Assembly (NCBI GenBank): GCA_038249195.1
Contig: JBBRWM010000001.1
Coordinates: 310,001-374,000 of the forward strand
Length of the DNA: 64,000 bases
Direction: 5' to 3'
Source: JAOUEA01 sp038249195
Lineage (GTDB): Bacteria; Actinomycetota; UBA4738; HRBIN12
The position numbers and the translations under genes are program-made. Each line of letters begins with the position of its first letter. The first letter of the stretch is position 1. Shown piece after piece: positions 34,323 through 41,370 of the stretch. The notes beneath the pieces were generated by a model. The model was not told the DNA's origin. It did not search any database and saw nothing but the letters and a program-made list of their open reading frames with translations.

Positions 34323-34943
34323 CTACCGGCGCGCCGAGGGCCACAGCCGGGCCACGCAGCGACCCATCAGGAGCCCGGCGACGACGTCGGATGGGTAGTG
34401 CACGCCCAGGTACACGCGGGACGTCGCCACGGACAGATCCAGGAGACTCAGCGACGCGCGAGCCGTGGCGCCGAGCGCGAGCTCATGGGCCGCTACCCGC
34501 GTGAACGCGGTGAGGACGGCGGGATGACTCGAGGGCCATGAGGTCCCCATGGGCTCGGCGATCAAGGTGCGCGTGCCCTCGGAGTCGGCGTGATAGGGAC
34601 GGGGCCGGTCGACCACCCGCTTCAGGCCTTGGCCGAGCAGCCAGGTCGCGCCGGCCGCGGACGCGGCGCTCGCGGCGGCGCGGCGGCGGCCCATCAGCGC
34701 GAGCGACGCGGCGGCGGCACCGGCCGCGTACAACGAGCCGAGCTCGGTCACCCCGTGGAAGAACCGATCGGCCCGAGGCCGTCCTCCGGCGTTGAGGGCG
34801 GAGCGAAGCTCCTCGTCAGCCCGGCGTCCCGCGGACGTGCGCAAGGCCCCATGGCCCACCGCGGCGACGCCGCCCGCGAGGGCGGCGCCCCACGCGATCC
34901 TCCGCACCCGCACGCCGCCCACTATGCGACCATGGACATCCAC
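34323..34943 (-). CDS. PAP2-family phosphatase
   Basis: 206 residues, membrane protein of the type 2 phosphatidic acid phosphatase family. The three catalytic motifs are intact: KRVVDRPRP (about 108-116), PSSHP (about 137-141) and SRVYLGVHYPSD (about 173-184). Substrate could be a lipid phosphate or undecaprenyl diphosphate. The start is uncertain: GTG 34943 is used, but GTG codons nearer 34922 would give a better-spaced promoter region opposite the divergent LapA-like gene. It lies just upstream of lgt. Confidence 0.85.
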   Translation of the reverse strand: MDVHGRIVGGVRVRRIAWGAALAGGVAAVGHGALRTSAGRRADEELRSALNAGGRPRADRFFHGVTELGSLYAAGAAAASLALMGRRRAAASAASAAGATWLLGQGLKRVVDRPRPYHADSEGTRTLIAEPMGTSWPSSHPAVLTAFTRVAAHELALGATARASLSLLDLSVATSRVYLGVHYPSDVVAGLLMGRCVARLWPSARR

Positions 34944-34963
34944 CCGTCACACGAGGAGCCACG

Positions 34964-35242
34964 ATGCGCAACCGCGACGACGACGGTCGAGACAAGGACC
35001 TCAACACCGGGTACACCACCGAGGGGCCCAGCGGCGGCGTCATCGCGCTCATCGTCGTCGCGGTCTTGCTCCTGCTCTTCATCCTGCAGAACGGCGAGAA
35101 GGGCACCATCAGCTTCCTGTTCTGGGACGCCACGCTGCGGACCTGGGTAGCGCTGCTGATCGCCGCCGTTCTGGGCTTCGCGAGCGGCTACCTCGTGGCC
35201 CGCATCGGCCGGCGCAGGCGCCGGGAAGGCTCGGAAGGTTAG
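34964..35242 (+). CDS. LapA-domain (DUF1049) small membrane protein
   Basis: A 92-residue protein with two membrane helices (about 24-42 and 59-78) joined by 'QNGEKGTISFLFWDATL', which is the LapA/DUF1049 pattern, followed by a basic tail 'RIGRRRRRE'. In E. coli LapA helps control lipopolysaccharide assembly; in actinobacteria the role is unknown. ACGAGGAG lies upstream of the ATG. Its end overlaps the convergent SRPBCC gene by four bases. Confidence 0.85.
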   Translation: MRNRDDDGRDKDLNTGYTTEGPSGGVIALIVVAVLLLLFILQNGEKGTISFLFWDATLRTWVALLIAAVLGFASGYLVARIGRRRRREGSEG

Positions 35243-35682
35243 GACGGCGCTTCGATCTGCCGCTTCTGCGCCAGCACCCCGTGGCGCAGGGCCAGCTGCG
35301 CCCCGCCGAGCATGTTGAGGCTCGTCGCGCCGAATCGCCCGAGTGGGCCCTTGAACCGGTAGTCCACCTCGTGCCGCAGGACGCTTCGGTCGAACGGCAG
35401 CGCGGCGATCGACGTGGTGATCGTCGCCTCCACCAGCCCCTCGAGTCGGATCTTGCTGCGCCACGGCGGCTCCCACTCCTGCACGGTGCCGCGCACCGTG
35501 GTCTGGATCGCGGAGAACCCCATGTCGACTTCGTACTCGACGCCCCGGCCCATCCCTCCCTCGGGCAGGCGCACCCGCACGACGTGGCGGTCCCACTGCG
35601 GAAGGTTCGCGGCATCGCTCGCAACCGCCCACACGCGCTCGGCGGATGCTTCCACCTCCACCGAGAACTCAACCGTGGTCAT
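35239..35682 (-). CDS. SRPBCC-family protein
   Basis: 147 residues with the START/polyketide-cyclase fold: 'FSVEVEASAERVWAVASDAANLPQWDRHVVRV' at the N terminus and alternating strands ending in a long C-terminal helix 'GATSLNMLGGAQLALRHGV'. Such domains bind hydrophobic ligands; no catalytic residue is evident. Its ATG overlaps the stop of the PNPOx-like gene by four bases, so they are co-expressed. Confidence 0.82.
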   Translation of the reverse strand: MTTVEFSVEVEASAERVWAVASDAANLPQWDRHVVRVRLPEGGMGRGVEYEVDMGFSAIQTTVRGTVQEWEPPWRSKIRLEGLVEATITTSIAALPFDRSVLRHEVDYRFKGPLGRFGATSLNMLGGAQLALRHGVLAQKRQIEAPS

Positions 35683-36626
35683 GCGGCCGGGGCGCTCCCC
35701 CTGGACCAGCCCTTCCACCACACGAGGCGCTGCGGAACGATGCGCATCAAGGCGTCGGCTGAGGGATGCAGGGCCGCGGCGAGGGTCCGCGCGCTCTTGG
35801 CGCCCGACCCCAGATCCTCGACGAGGTAGCACATCGCGTCCCCTTGGATCATCGCGCCAACCATCTCCTTGGCGCGCCAGGCCGACGCCTTGTCGACGGT
35901 GAGGGCCACGGCGGGATCGGCGCCGGCTCCTGCGAGCGCGAGCGTCTCGGCCGGCAGCGCGGCGTACAGAGCGTGCTCGTCGGCGAGCCAACGCACCGGG
36001 AGCACGACGGGACCACGCGACCCCGCGATCGCCAGCGAGGCCTCTCCCGAACGCCCGAGCTCGGACGCGAGGTCGGCGGGCAGCGCGCCCAGCGGATCGG
36101 GGCCCCGCGCGGTGCGACGAAAGGTGGGGTGCGAGGCCGCGGCGCCGCTCCAGCGACCGCGTCCCTCCTGCACCCCGTCGGCGTCCAGCAAGGCGGTCCG
36201 CTCGAGATCGACGCCGACGAAGACACGACCCGGCGGTGTCCACGCGAGCGGCACCTGGTGAGCGTCGAACGCATAGCCCGCGAAGAACCTCGCGTTCTTC
36301 TTCGAGAACGTTCCGGTCGCTCGCGCGATCGAGGTGGCGCCCGCGACGGCCGCGCCCCACGTCGCGCGGTTGAGCGCGTCATAGGTCTTGACCGTCCCCG
36401 TGAACGTCACCGCCAGCTCACCATGGCGGATCAGGCCGCAAACGCCCGGATCTGCCTTCCAGGCGCGAGCCTTGACGGACCGCCGCGACGTGGTGACCCA
36501 TACTCGGCCACCCGAGTACGCGAAGACGAGGGGGGTGCAGTGCGGGCCTCGCGGCGTCGTGGTCGCAACGGCGCAGAACGGGCCGGACGCCAACACGCCT
36601 TGCACCGCCGTGGACAGGAAGCTCAC
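35679..36626 (-). CDS. Pyridoxamine 5'-phosphate oxidase-fold protein
   Basis: About 315 residues from GTG 36626, preceded by GGAAGG. The N-terminal split-barrel ('VLASGPFCAVATTTPRGPHCTPLVFAYSGGRVWVTT') is the flavin/F420-binding PNPOx fold. A second half from about residue 190 ('SLAIAGSRGPVVLPVRWLADEHALYAALP') repeats the same barrel, so it is a tandem two-barrel protein. Actinobacterial members bind F420, FMN or haem; cofactor and substrate are unknown here. Confidence 0.78.
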   Translation of the reverse strand: MSFLSTAVQGVLASGPFCAVATTTPRGPHCTPLVFAYSGGRVWVTTSRRSVKARAWKADPGVCGLIRHGELAVTFTGTVKTYDALNRATWGAAVAGATSIARATGTFSKKNARFFAGYAFDAHQVPLAWTPPGRVFVGVDLERTALLDADGVQEGRGRWSGAAASHPTFRRTARGPDPLGALPADLASELGRSGEASLAIAGSRGPVVLPVRWLADEHALYAALPAETLALAGAGADPAVALTVDKASAWRAKEMVGAMIQGDAMCYLVEDLGSGAKSARTLAAALHPSADALMRIVPQRLVWWKGWSRGSAPAA

Positions 36627-36639
36627 ACCCCCACCTTCC

Positions 36640-36929
36640 CTTCGGCCGCCGCCCGGCATCGGGCGGGAACGCGAGCATCGCACCCGTCCAAAGGATATGG
36701 CTCACGAGGCTCGCCAGCACGCCGCCGGACCACCACGCGAGCCCGCCCCGCAGCGCACCCCCCACGAGCGAGCCCGCGACGATCGGCAAGCTCCGGCTGG
36801 CGGCCTCGTACTCTTGGGCCACCCGCAGCGGAACGGCTCGCAGTGCTCGGCGCTCCACACGAACGCCCGCGTCCGAGCCACCACGCCGCCATCTCGGCGA
36901 CGAGGCCCGCGACGACGAGCCGCTGCGCG
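36640..36929 (-). pseudogene. Remnant of a CPBP-family intramembrane protease
   Basis: The 300-bp gap between the PNPOx-like and membrane-protein genes encodes, on the minus strand, a hydrophobic segment with 'VVAGLVAEMAAWWLG' in one frame and 'LAWWSGGVLASLVSHILWTG' in another. The latter resembles motif 4 of CPBP (Abi/CAAX-like) proteases, where His and Trp/Asn follow a GSL turn. The two parts are out of frame and no start or proper stop exists, so this reads as the decayed C-terminal part of such a gene. The assignment rests on one motif. Confidence 0.4.
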
Positions 36930-37709
36930 TCAGCCTGCGAGGAAGCGCGTCTTGACCGCGAGCTCGGCCGTGAACGCCGTGACGACCGCGAGGTAGTAGA
37001 AGCCCGTGGCCGACTGGACGGCAGAGGCCCGCTCGCCCTTCAGCGCGGCCCTTATCAAGCCCGCGATCAGTGCGGTGGTGCCCACCATCCCCAGCGCGAT
37101 CCACGGGGCGAGCGCGCCCGCCGTCAGGAGCGGGTTCACCGCCTGCGAGGACCCCGTCCCCTGGAACCCGCCGCTGATCACCGCCGCCGCCTCCACCGCC
37201 ACGGCGACCAACAGCAGGTTCGTGGCTCGGTTGATCGGGCGCCGAGGGAGCCCGCGGTCCGTGAGGTACCAATGGCCGAGCAAGAGGCCGTCGATGACCG
37301 AGCCCAGGAAGAACCCACCCGCGAGCAATTGGAAGAACCCGAGGACCCAGGCCTGGCGGCCGGTGCCCGCCATGGCGGCGAGTACCGCGACCGCCACGGG
37401 GACCGACAACAACCCAAGGATCCGGCCGGCCCACCATCGCTTCGCGAGCAGCAGGCCGGTTCCCAACGCCAGGACCGCGAGCGTCGCCGACGCCAGGAGC
37501 ACCGAGCGTTCGCCGGCACGGTCCCCCTCCACGATGCCCGAGCGTGTCGCCCACCAGGCGGCCGCCGCCAGCACGAGCAGGATCGACATCGTGAGCGTGA
37601 AGAAGCCCCGCTTCACCTCTGCCCACAAGGGGGTGAGCCACACCAGGGCCGTGGCACCCGCCACCGTCTCGGCCAAGACGAGCGCCATCACCCCCGCAGA
37701 CCCGTTCAC
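36930..37709 (-). CDS. Uncharacterised multi-pass membrane protein
   Basis: 259 residues with about eight membrane helices and few charged residues between them. A central 'GSVIDGLLLGHWYLTDRGLPRRPINRATNLLLVAV' segment contains a polar HWYLTDRG loop that stands out as a possible functional site. I do not recognise the family with confidence. The stop codon lies directly beside the CPBP-like remnant. It is divergent from the methyltransferase gene. Confidence 0.72.
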   Translation of the reverse strand: MNGSAGVMALVLAETVAGATALVWLTPLWAEVKRGFFTLTMSILLVLAAAAWWATRSGIVEGDRAGERSVLLASATLAVLALGTGLLLAKRWWAGRILGLLSVPVAVAVLAAMAGTGRQAWVLGFFQLLAGGFFLGSVIDGLLLGHWYLTDRGLPRRPINRATNLLLVAVAVEAAAVISGGFQGTGSSQAVNPLLTAGALAPWIALGMVGTTALIAGLIRAALKGERASAVQSATGFYYLAVVTAFTAELAVKTRFLAG

Positions 37710-37794
37710 GCCCCCCTCCCGGCCATACGGGGCATCAGCCTACCGGCCGGACGTCTCGTCTCGTTCGCAACGGCGCCCGGTACCCTTGCGAGCC

Positions 37795-38586
37795 ATGAGC
37801 GATTGGCGGACCTACGACGACGTGGCCGAGATCTACGAGCGCGTGCACGCGCCGCGGTTTTCGGAGGTAGCGCGCGACCTGATCGCCCTGGCCGACCTGC
37901 CCGCGGCCGCCAGCGTTCTCGACGTCGGGACCGGGACCGGCATCGCCGCGCAGGTCGCCGTGGACGCCGGCCATCGCGCCGCGGGCATCGACGAGTCCAT
38001 GGGGATGCTGAGCGTGGGGCGCCGCGTTCGTCCGGGGCTCCGTCTCGCCGCCGCCCACGTCATCGACCTTCCGTTCGGTCCAGGCTCGTTCGATGCCGCC
38101 GTGGGGAACTTCGTCCTGGCCCACTTCGATCGCACGGACACGGCGCTCTTCGACGTGCTCCGCGTGGTGCGCCCCGGAGGCCGCGTGGCGTTCTCCTCGT
38201 GGGCAGACGGCATCGATGCGTACCAGCAGGCCTGGCACGATCTGATCGAGACGGTGGTGCCCCGCGAGATGCTCGCCCCCGCATATCGGGAGGCCGCGCC
38301 GGGCCACGAGCGCTTCCGCAAGCGCGGCCCGGTGGAGGAAGTACTCCTCGAGGCCGGCATCCGCCACGTGCGCACCGACCTCGTGAAGTACCGATGGACC
38401 TACGCGCTCGGCGACTACCTCGACGGGTTGGGCGTGTGGGCCACGGGCCGGTTCGTCCGCAACATGCTCGGCGAGTCCGGCTGGGTGTCCCTGATGGAGC
38501 GCGCCCGCACCGTGTTCGAAGAGCAGTTCCCGGACCCACTGAACGACTTCCGCGAGGTCATCCTCGCGGTGGGAACCCGCGTCTAG
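37795..38586 (+). CDS. Class I SAM-dependent methyltransferase
   Basis: 263 residues. SAM-binding motif I 'VLDVGTGTGIAAQVAVDAG' near residues 41-59, acidic 'GIDESMGML' near 63, 'IDLPFGPGSFDAAVGNFVLAHF' (motifs II/III) near 88, and 'VVRPGGRVAFSSW'. This is the UbiE/Methyltransf_11 type acting on a small molecule or lipid; substrate unknown. ATG 37795 is used because similarity begins there; the long open frame upstream is a high-GC artefact. It is immediately followed by a decayed gene on the opposite strand. Confidence 0.87.
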   Translation: MSDWRTYDDVAEIYERVHAPRFSEVARDLIALADLPAAASVLDVGTGTGIAAQVAVDAGHRAAGIDESMGMLSVGRRVRPGLRLAAAHVIDLPFGPGSFDAAVGNFVLAHFDRTDTALFDVLRVVRPGGRVAFSSWADGIDAYQQAWHDLIETVVPREMLAPAYREAAPGHERFRKRGPVEEVLLEAGIRHVRTDLVKYRWTYALGDYLDGLGVWATGRFVRNMLGESGWVSLMERARTVFEEQFPDPLNDFREVILAVGTRV

Positions 38587-38587
38587 T

Positions 38588-38990
38588 CCTGGGTCCTCCA
38601 GATGAATCGGCTCGGTCGTCCGGCCCGGACCACCACCACGCGAGATCACGTTGCCGTGGATGGTGTTGCCGTCCAGGGACATGGTCAACGCTCCATCTGC
38701 CACGATGTTCCCGCGCACGGTGTCGTTCGTCGTCGTCATTTCCACAGGGCGGGACCGGACCGATCGAGTTCGCACGTGGACCGAGCGTGAGGTTGGCGCT
38801 GACCCTCAGGTTCTTCCCCTTCGGCACCTAGGCATCACCGGTGACGAGGAGATTGCCCTGGTGAGAGCCCCACAGGGCGGTTCCAGCGCTCAGACAGAGC
38901 TTCGGTACCACGAACGGGTCCGCGCCCGCCGCCGCCGGCAAGAGCCTGCCGCCACCCAAGCACGAGGCCGGTAGGGGGCTGGAGGGGTCA
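38588..38990 (-). pseudogene. Decayed right-handed beta-helix repeat protein
   Basis: The minus strand of this 400-bp gap carries pieces of a secreted actinobacterial beta-helix protein. One frame has 'GNLLVTGDA', an in-frame TAG (near 38829), then 'VPKGKNLRVSANLTLGP'. After a frame change comes 'NDTVRGNIVADGALTMSLDG' continuing into 'NTIHGNVISRGGGPG'. In intact relatives these parts follow one another and are followed by further GN-rich coils, which are missing here next to the methyltransferase stop. Nonsense codon, frameshift and 3' truncation show the gene is dead. Confidence 0.7.
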
Positions 38991-40058
38991 ACGCTCCCCG
39001 AGGATGAGCGTGTGGTCGTCGAGCCATTCGGCGTTGCCTCCGTAGGCGACCCTTCGGGTCTCACCCGAGGTCGCCCCGGTGACGACGTTCAGCACGTAGA
39101 TCGACTGGCCATCCGAGTAGGAGATCCGCGTGCCATCCGGGGACCACCGCGGCCACCCAAGCTTCCAGCCGCGAACCAACGCGCGGGGCCTCGCCCCTCG
39201 CGGGTCGAGGGCCGTGAGCCAGAGCGCCCCGCCCGAGAAGTTAGCGTTCATCGGCGAGAGGTACGCGAAGTTCCTGCTGGTCGACGTCGAGCCGTACTTC
39301 AGACCGCCCCACCCCGCATCGCGAGCAACACGGGATTGCTTCCCGCCGGCGACCGGTACCGTCCACAGGTCCCAGGCGGTGTTCGAATTGTCGCCTCTGG
39401 GTAGCTGGAACAGGATCGATCGACCATCAGCCGCGAAGCTCGGGAAGGTGAACCACCATCCCCACGACCGCGACTGGTCGAGGTTGGTGATGCGCGTCTG
39501 CTGACCGGTCACGACGTTCATCGTGAACAGGTTCCCGAGTTTCCTGGTCGACTGATCCCGCTGCTGATACACGAGCAGCGAACCATCCGGTGACCACTGG
39601 GCGCCGTAGGCATCCTCGCCGGCCGGCGTGACGCGGCGGATCCCCGTTCCGTCGAGATTCGCGGTGTACAGGGGGTTATCCGTCAGGCAGCAGGAGCTGT
39701 ACGCGACCCGCGTGTGATCGGGGGAAACCGCGTAGTACCTGGCCCCCGTGGCTTCGAGACTGAGAGGGAGTGGTGTGATCTCCCCGGTGTCGAGGTTCAC
39801 CGTCGATCCGTACGCCTGTGGCGTGGTCCCCGGGGTGAGCGATGGTGGGTTCGGCTCCGCAGGCGTCGCTTCCGTGCCGCCCCGCGAGAGCGCGAACACG
39901 GCGAACGCCGCAACCACGAGCAGCGCTACCGTCACGAAGACGCCTCCCCGCCGGTTCCGTGCCACCTTTCTTTGCCTTTCGAGCTGTCGCTCGAGGGCCC
40001 CGTCGTCCTGGTCCACCTTCTGCGTCGCCATGCGGAATAGCTCCCGAAGCTCAGGCAT
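38988..40058 (-). CDS. Membrane-anchored WD40/TolB-like beta-propeller protein
   Basis: 356 residues: a 38-residue basic cytoplasmic part ('ERQLERQRKVARNRRGG'), one membrane helix (about 39-57), then an extracytoplasmic six-bladed propeller of PD40/TolB repeats ('AVSPDHTRVAYSS', 'QWSPDGSLLVYQQ', 'SFAADGRSILFQL', 'RWSPDGTRISYSD'). GGGAGGAG precedes ATG 40058. The gene starts two bases after the stop of an ECF sigma gene. Position, topology and the small cytoplasmic tail suggest a membrane partner, possibly the anti-sigma, of that sigma factor, although no standard ZAS motif is present. Confidence 0.82.
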   Translation of the reverse strand: MPELRELFRMATQKVDQDDGALERQLERQRKVARNRRGGVFVTVALLVVAAFAVFALSRGGTEATPAEPNPPSLTPGTTPQAYGSTVNLDTGEITPLPLSLEATGARYYAVSPDHTRVAYSSCCLTDNPLYTANLDGTGIRRVTPAGEDAYGAQWSPDGSLLVYQQRDQSTRKLGNLFTMNVVTGQQTRITNLDQSRSWGWWFTFPSFAADGRSILFQLPRGDNSNTAWDLWTVPVAGGKQSRVARDAGWGGLKYGSTSTSRNFAYLSPMNANFSGGALWLTALDPRGARPRALVRGWKLGWPRWSPDGTRISYSDGQSIYVLNVVTGATSGETRRVAYGGNAEWLDDHTLILGER

Positions 40059-40059
40059 C

Positions 40060-40596
40060 TCACGCTCCTCCCGCTCGCAGGGCCTGTCGCCCAAGGGTTG
40101 CGAGCGACCGGACCGTCGACGGCTTGACGCGCAGGATGTCCGCCGCCTGCTCGGACGAGTATCCGAGCAGGTCCACGAGCACGAGCGCCGCACGTTGCCG
40201 CGGCGTGACTCCGAGGAGGAGTTGCCGAATGTCGGCGCGCATCTCCGCCTCGGCGAATCCGTCGGGGGGCTCCGGGATCGGGATCAACTTGCGCACCGCC
40301 ATCGCTGCGCGACGCCGCCTCAGGCGGAAGCCGTTCAGCGCGACACGGAAGAGGTAGGCGGTGGGGTCGTCGATCCGATCGATCTCATCCCATCGCTCCC
40401 AGAGCTTCATGAACGCGTCCTGGGAGAGCTCCTCCGCGTCTTGCCGGTTCCCGGTCACGAAGTAGAGCGCCTTGAACAGCCGTCGGCGCTCCTCCTCGAA
40501 GAAGATGTCGAAGCGGGCCCCTGCTTCGACCTCTCCCGAAGAGATCCTCACGACGTCTTCCTCTGCTCGCACCTTGCATGGATGCACGAGGGCCAT
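40060..40596 (-). CDS. ECF sigma factor (SigE-like) paired with the propeller gene
   Basis: 178 residues: sigma region 2 'FDIFFEEERRRLFKALYFVTGNRQDAEELSQDAFMKLWERWD' and region 4 'LGVTPRQRAALVLVDLLGYSSEQAADILRVKPSTVRSL'. The 'GYSSEQAADILRVKPSTVRS' recognition helix resembles the SigE-family actinobacterial group with 40-42-type anti-sigma neighbours. The first 20 or so residues are not conserved, so translation may start a little later. Adjacent to the boundary of the accessory island at 40648. Confidence 0.88.
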   Translation of the reverse strand: MALVHPCKVRAEEDVVRISSGEVEAGARFDIFFEEERRRLFKALYFVTGNRQDAEELSQDAFMKLWERWDEIDRIDDPTAYLFRVALNGFRLRRRRAAMAVRKLIPIPEPPDGFAEAEMRADIRQLLLGVTPRQRAALVLVDLLGYSSEQAADILRVKPSTVRSLATLGRQALRAGGA

Positions 40597-40647
40597 GTTC
40601 CGCTGATTCCGAAAGGAAATCGAGGGTCCCTCGTCAGGATTCCGGGG

Positions 40648-40695
40648 AGCGGTCCCCTCTGGAACGCTGCTGTTGAAGACGAAGGTTGCGGCGCG
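40648..40695 (-). pseudogene. Scrap of serine recombinase N terminus
   Basis: Reading on the minus strand this stretch gives RAATFVFNSSVPEGTA, against RAAIYVRISSDPEGKA at 45548-45595 in the larger recombinase pseudogene. Both lie the same distance (within two bases) past a PIG-L stop codon. It is a leftover of a second copy of the recombinase gene, now reduced to about 16 codons. Confidence 0.6.
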
Positions 40696-40716
40696 CGTCG
40701 CGATGGGCGTGAGGAG

Positions 40717-41070
40717 TCATTCGAGCCTGAGGACTCGAAACTCCTCCGCGTACTCCGCGCCGATCTTCTCCCCCGCCCGGACGGCCTCGTCCCGCATGGA
40801 CGTCTCGAAGAACGCTATCCCTTCCGCTAGCTGGCTCGGGTGCTCCGCGAGCGCGTCGACCTTCGTTTTAAACCGTCGCGCTCCGTCCTCGGTGTGGTTG
40901 GGTTCGTGCGTCCAGGCGAGCCAGACGTCCCGCACCTCCTGCACCCGTAGCCCCTCCCCAAGATGCTCCGAGAAGAAGTGGGGATTCCCGGAGCCGGGAA
41001 ATGCTGAATCGAGGGCGATCCATCCGGCGGTTCGATGGTCGGAGTGGTTGTAGTACCGGTTCTCGAAGAA
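40717..41070 (-). pseudogene. Displaced 3' end of the PIG-L deacetylase gene
   Basis: Encodes the last 117 residues of the PIG-L protein in frame to the stop, including 'NRYYNHSDHRTAGW' with the C-terminal metal/catalytic His pair, but lacks the N-terminal HPDD metal site, so it cannot work alone. Differences from the intact copy are scattered, about 20 in 354 bases, with a local cluster around residues 'GARRFKTKV' versus 'GATFQTKV'. The open frame runs on to 41301 into unrelated sequence. Confidence 0.85.
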
Positions 41071-41370
41071 GGTCAAGTACTCGAAGGCATTACTATCAGG
41101 CGATCTTGCCACGGCTCGCTCCGACGAGGCCGGGAAACTCATTCCCCCTGACCTGCGGCTTTCGGCGAACGCCGCAAGACCTCCGGCGGCGTAGGCCACC
41201 TCAAGTTGTCTCGAACTCGATTTGGCCGAAGCTGCCCGCCCGAGAAACCTTCTGCCTCGGTGAAGCCCGCCTCGCTCGCACGGACAGGTCGAATGTGCCA
41301 TACCCGAGGATTGGTGCTGTAGGCCATCTGCCCCATCGTCGACGGGGCTCGAACAGGCGCAGGATTGGTC
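41071..41370. other. Non-coding left end of the island
   Basis: 300 bases between the PIG-L remnant and the island operon. I recognise no gene on either strand. It should hold the promoter of the phosphatase operon, but no clear -35/-10 pair is visible. AGGA at 41361-41364 is the ribosome-binding site of the phosphatase gene. Confidence 0.6.

Larger units (their letters stand above)
40648..41070. repeat. Island boundary direct repeat, left copy
   Basis: The left of two direct repeats about 4.9 kb apart. The part at 40717-41070 (354 bp) matches 45615-45968 without gaps at about 94% identity by eye and corresponds to the last 117 codons of the PIG-L gene. Beyond the stop codon, similarity continues at about 75-80% through 40648-40695, matching the first codons of the serine recombinase. 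The match ends abruptly at 41070. Confidence 0.88.

Noticed and set aside
35766..38831. A 1021-codon plus-strand open frame
   Set aside because: It runs antisense to the PNPOx-like and membrane genes and has Arg/Gly/His-rich composition typical of shadow frames; the real methyltransferase uses another frame within it.
40717..41301. A 194-residue protein from the PIG-L remnant
   Set aside because: Only the last 117 residues match the family; the rest is unrelated island sequence and the HPDD metal site is missing.
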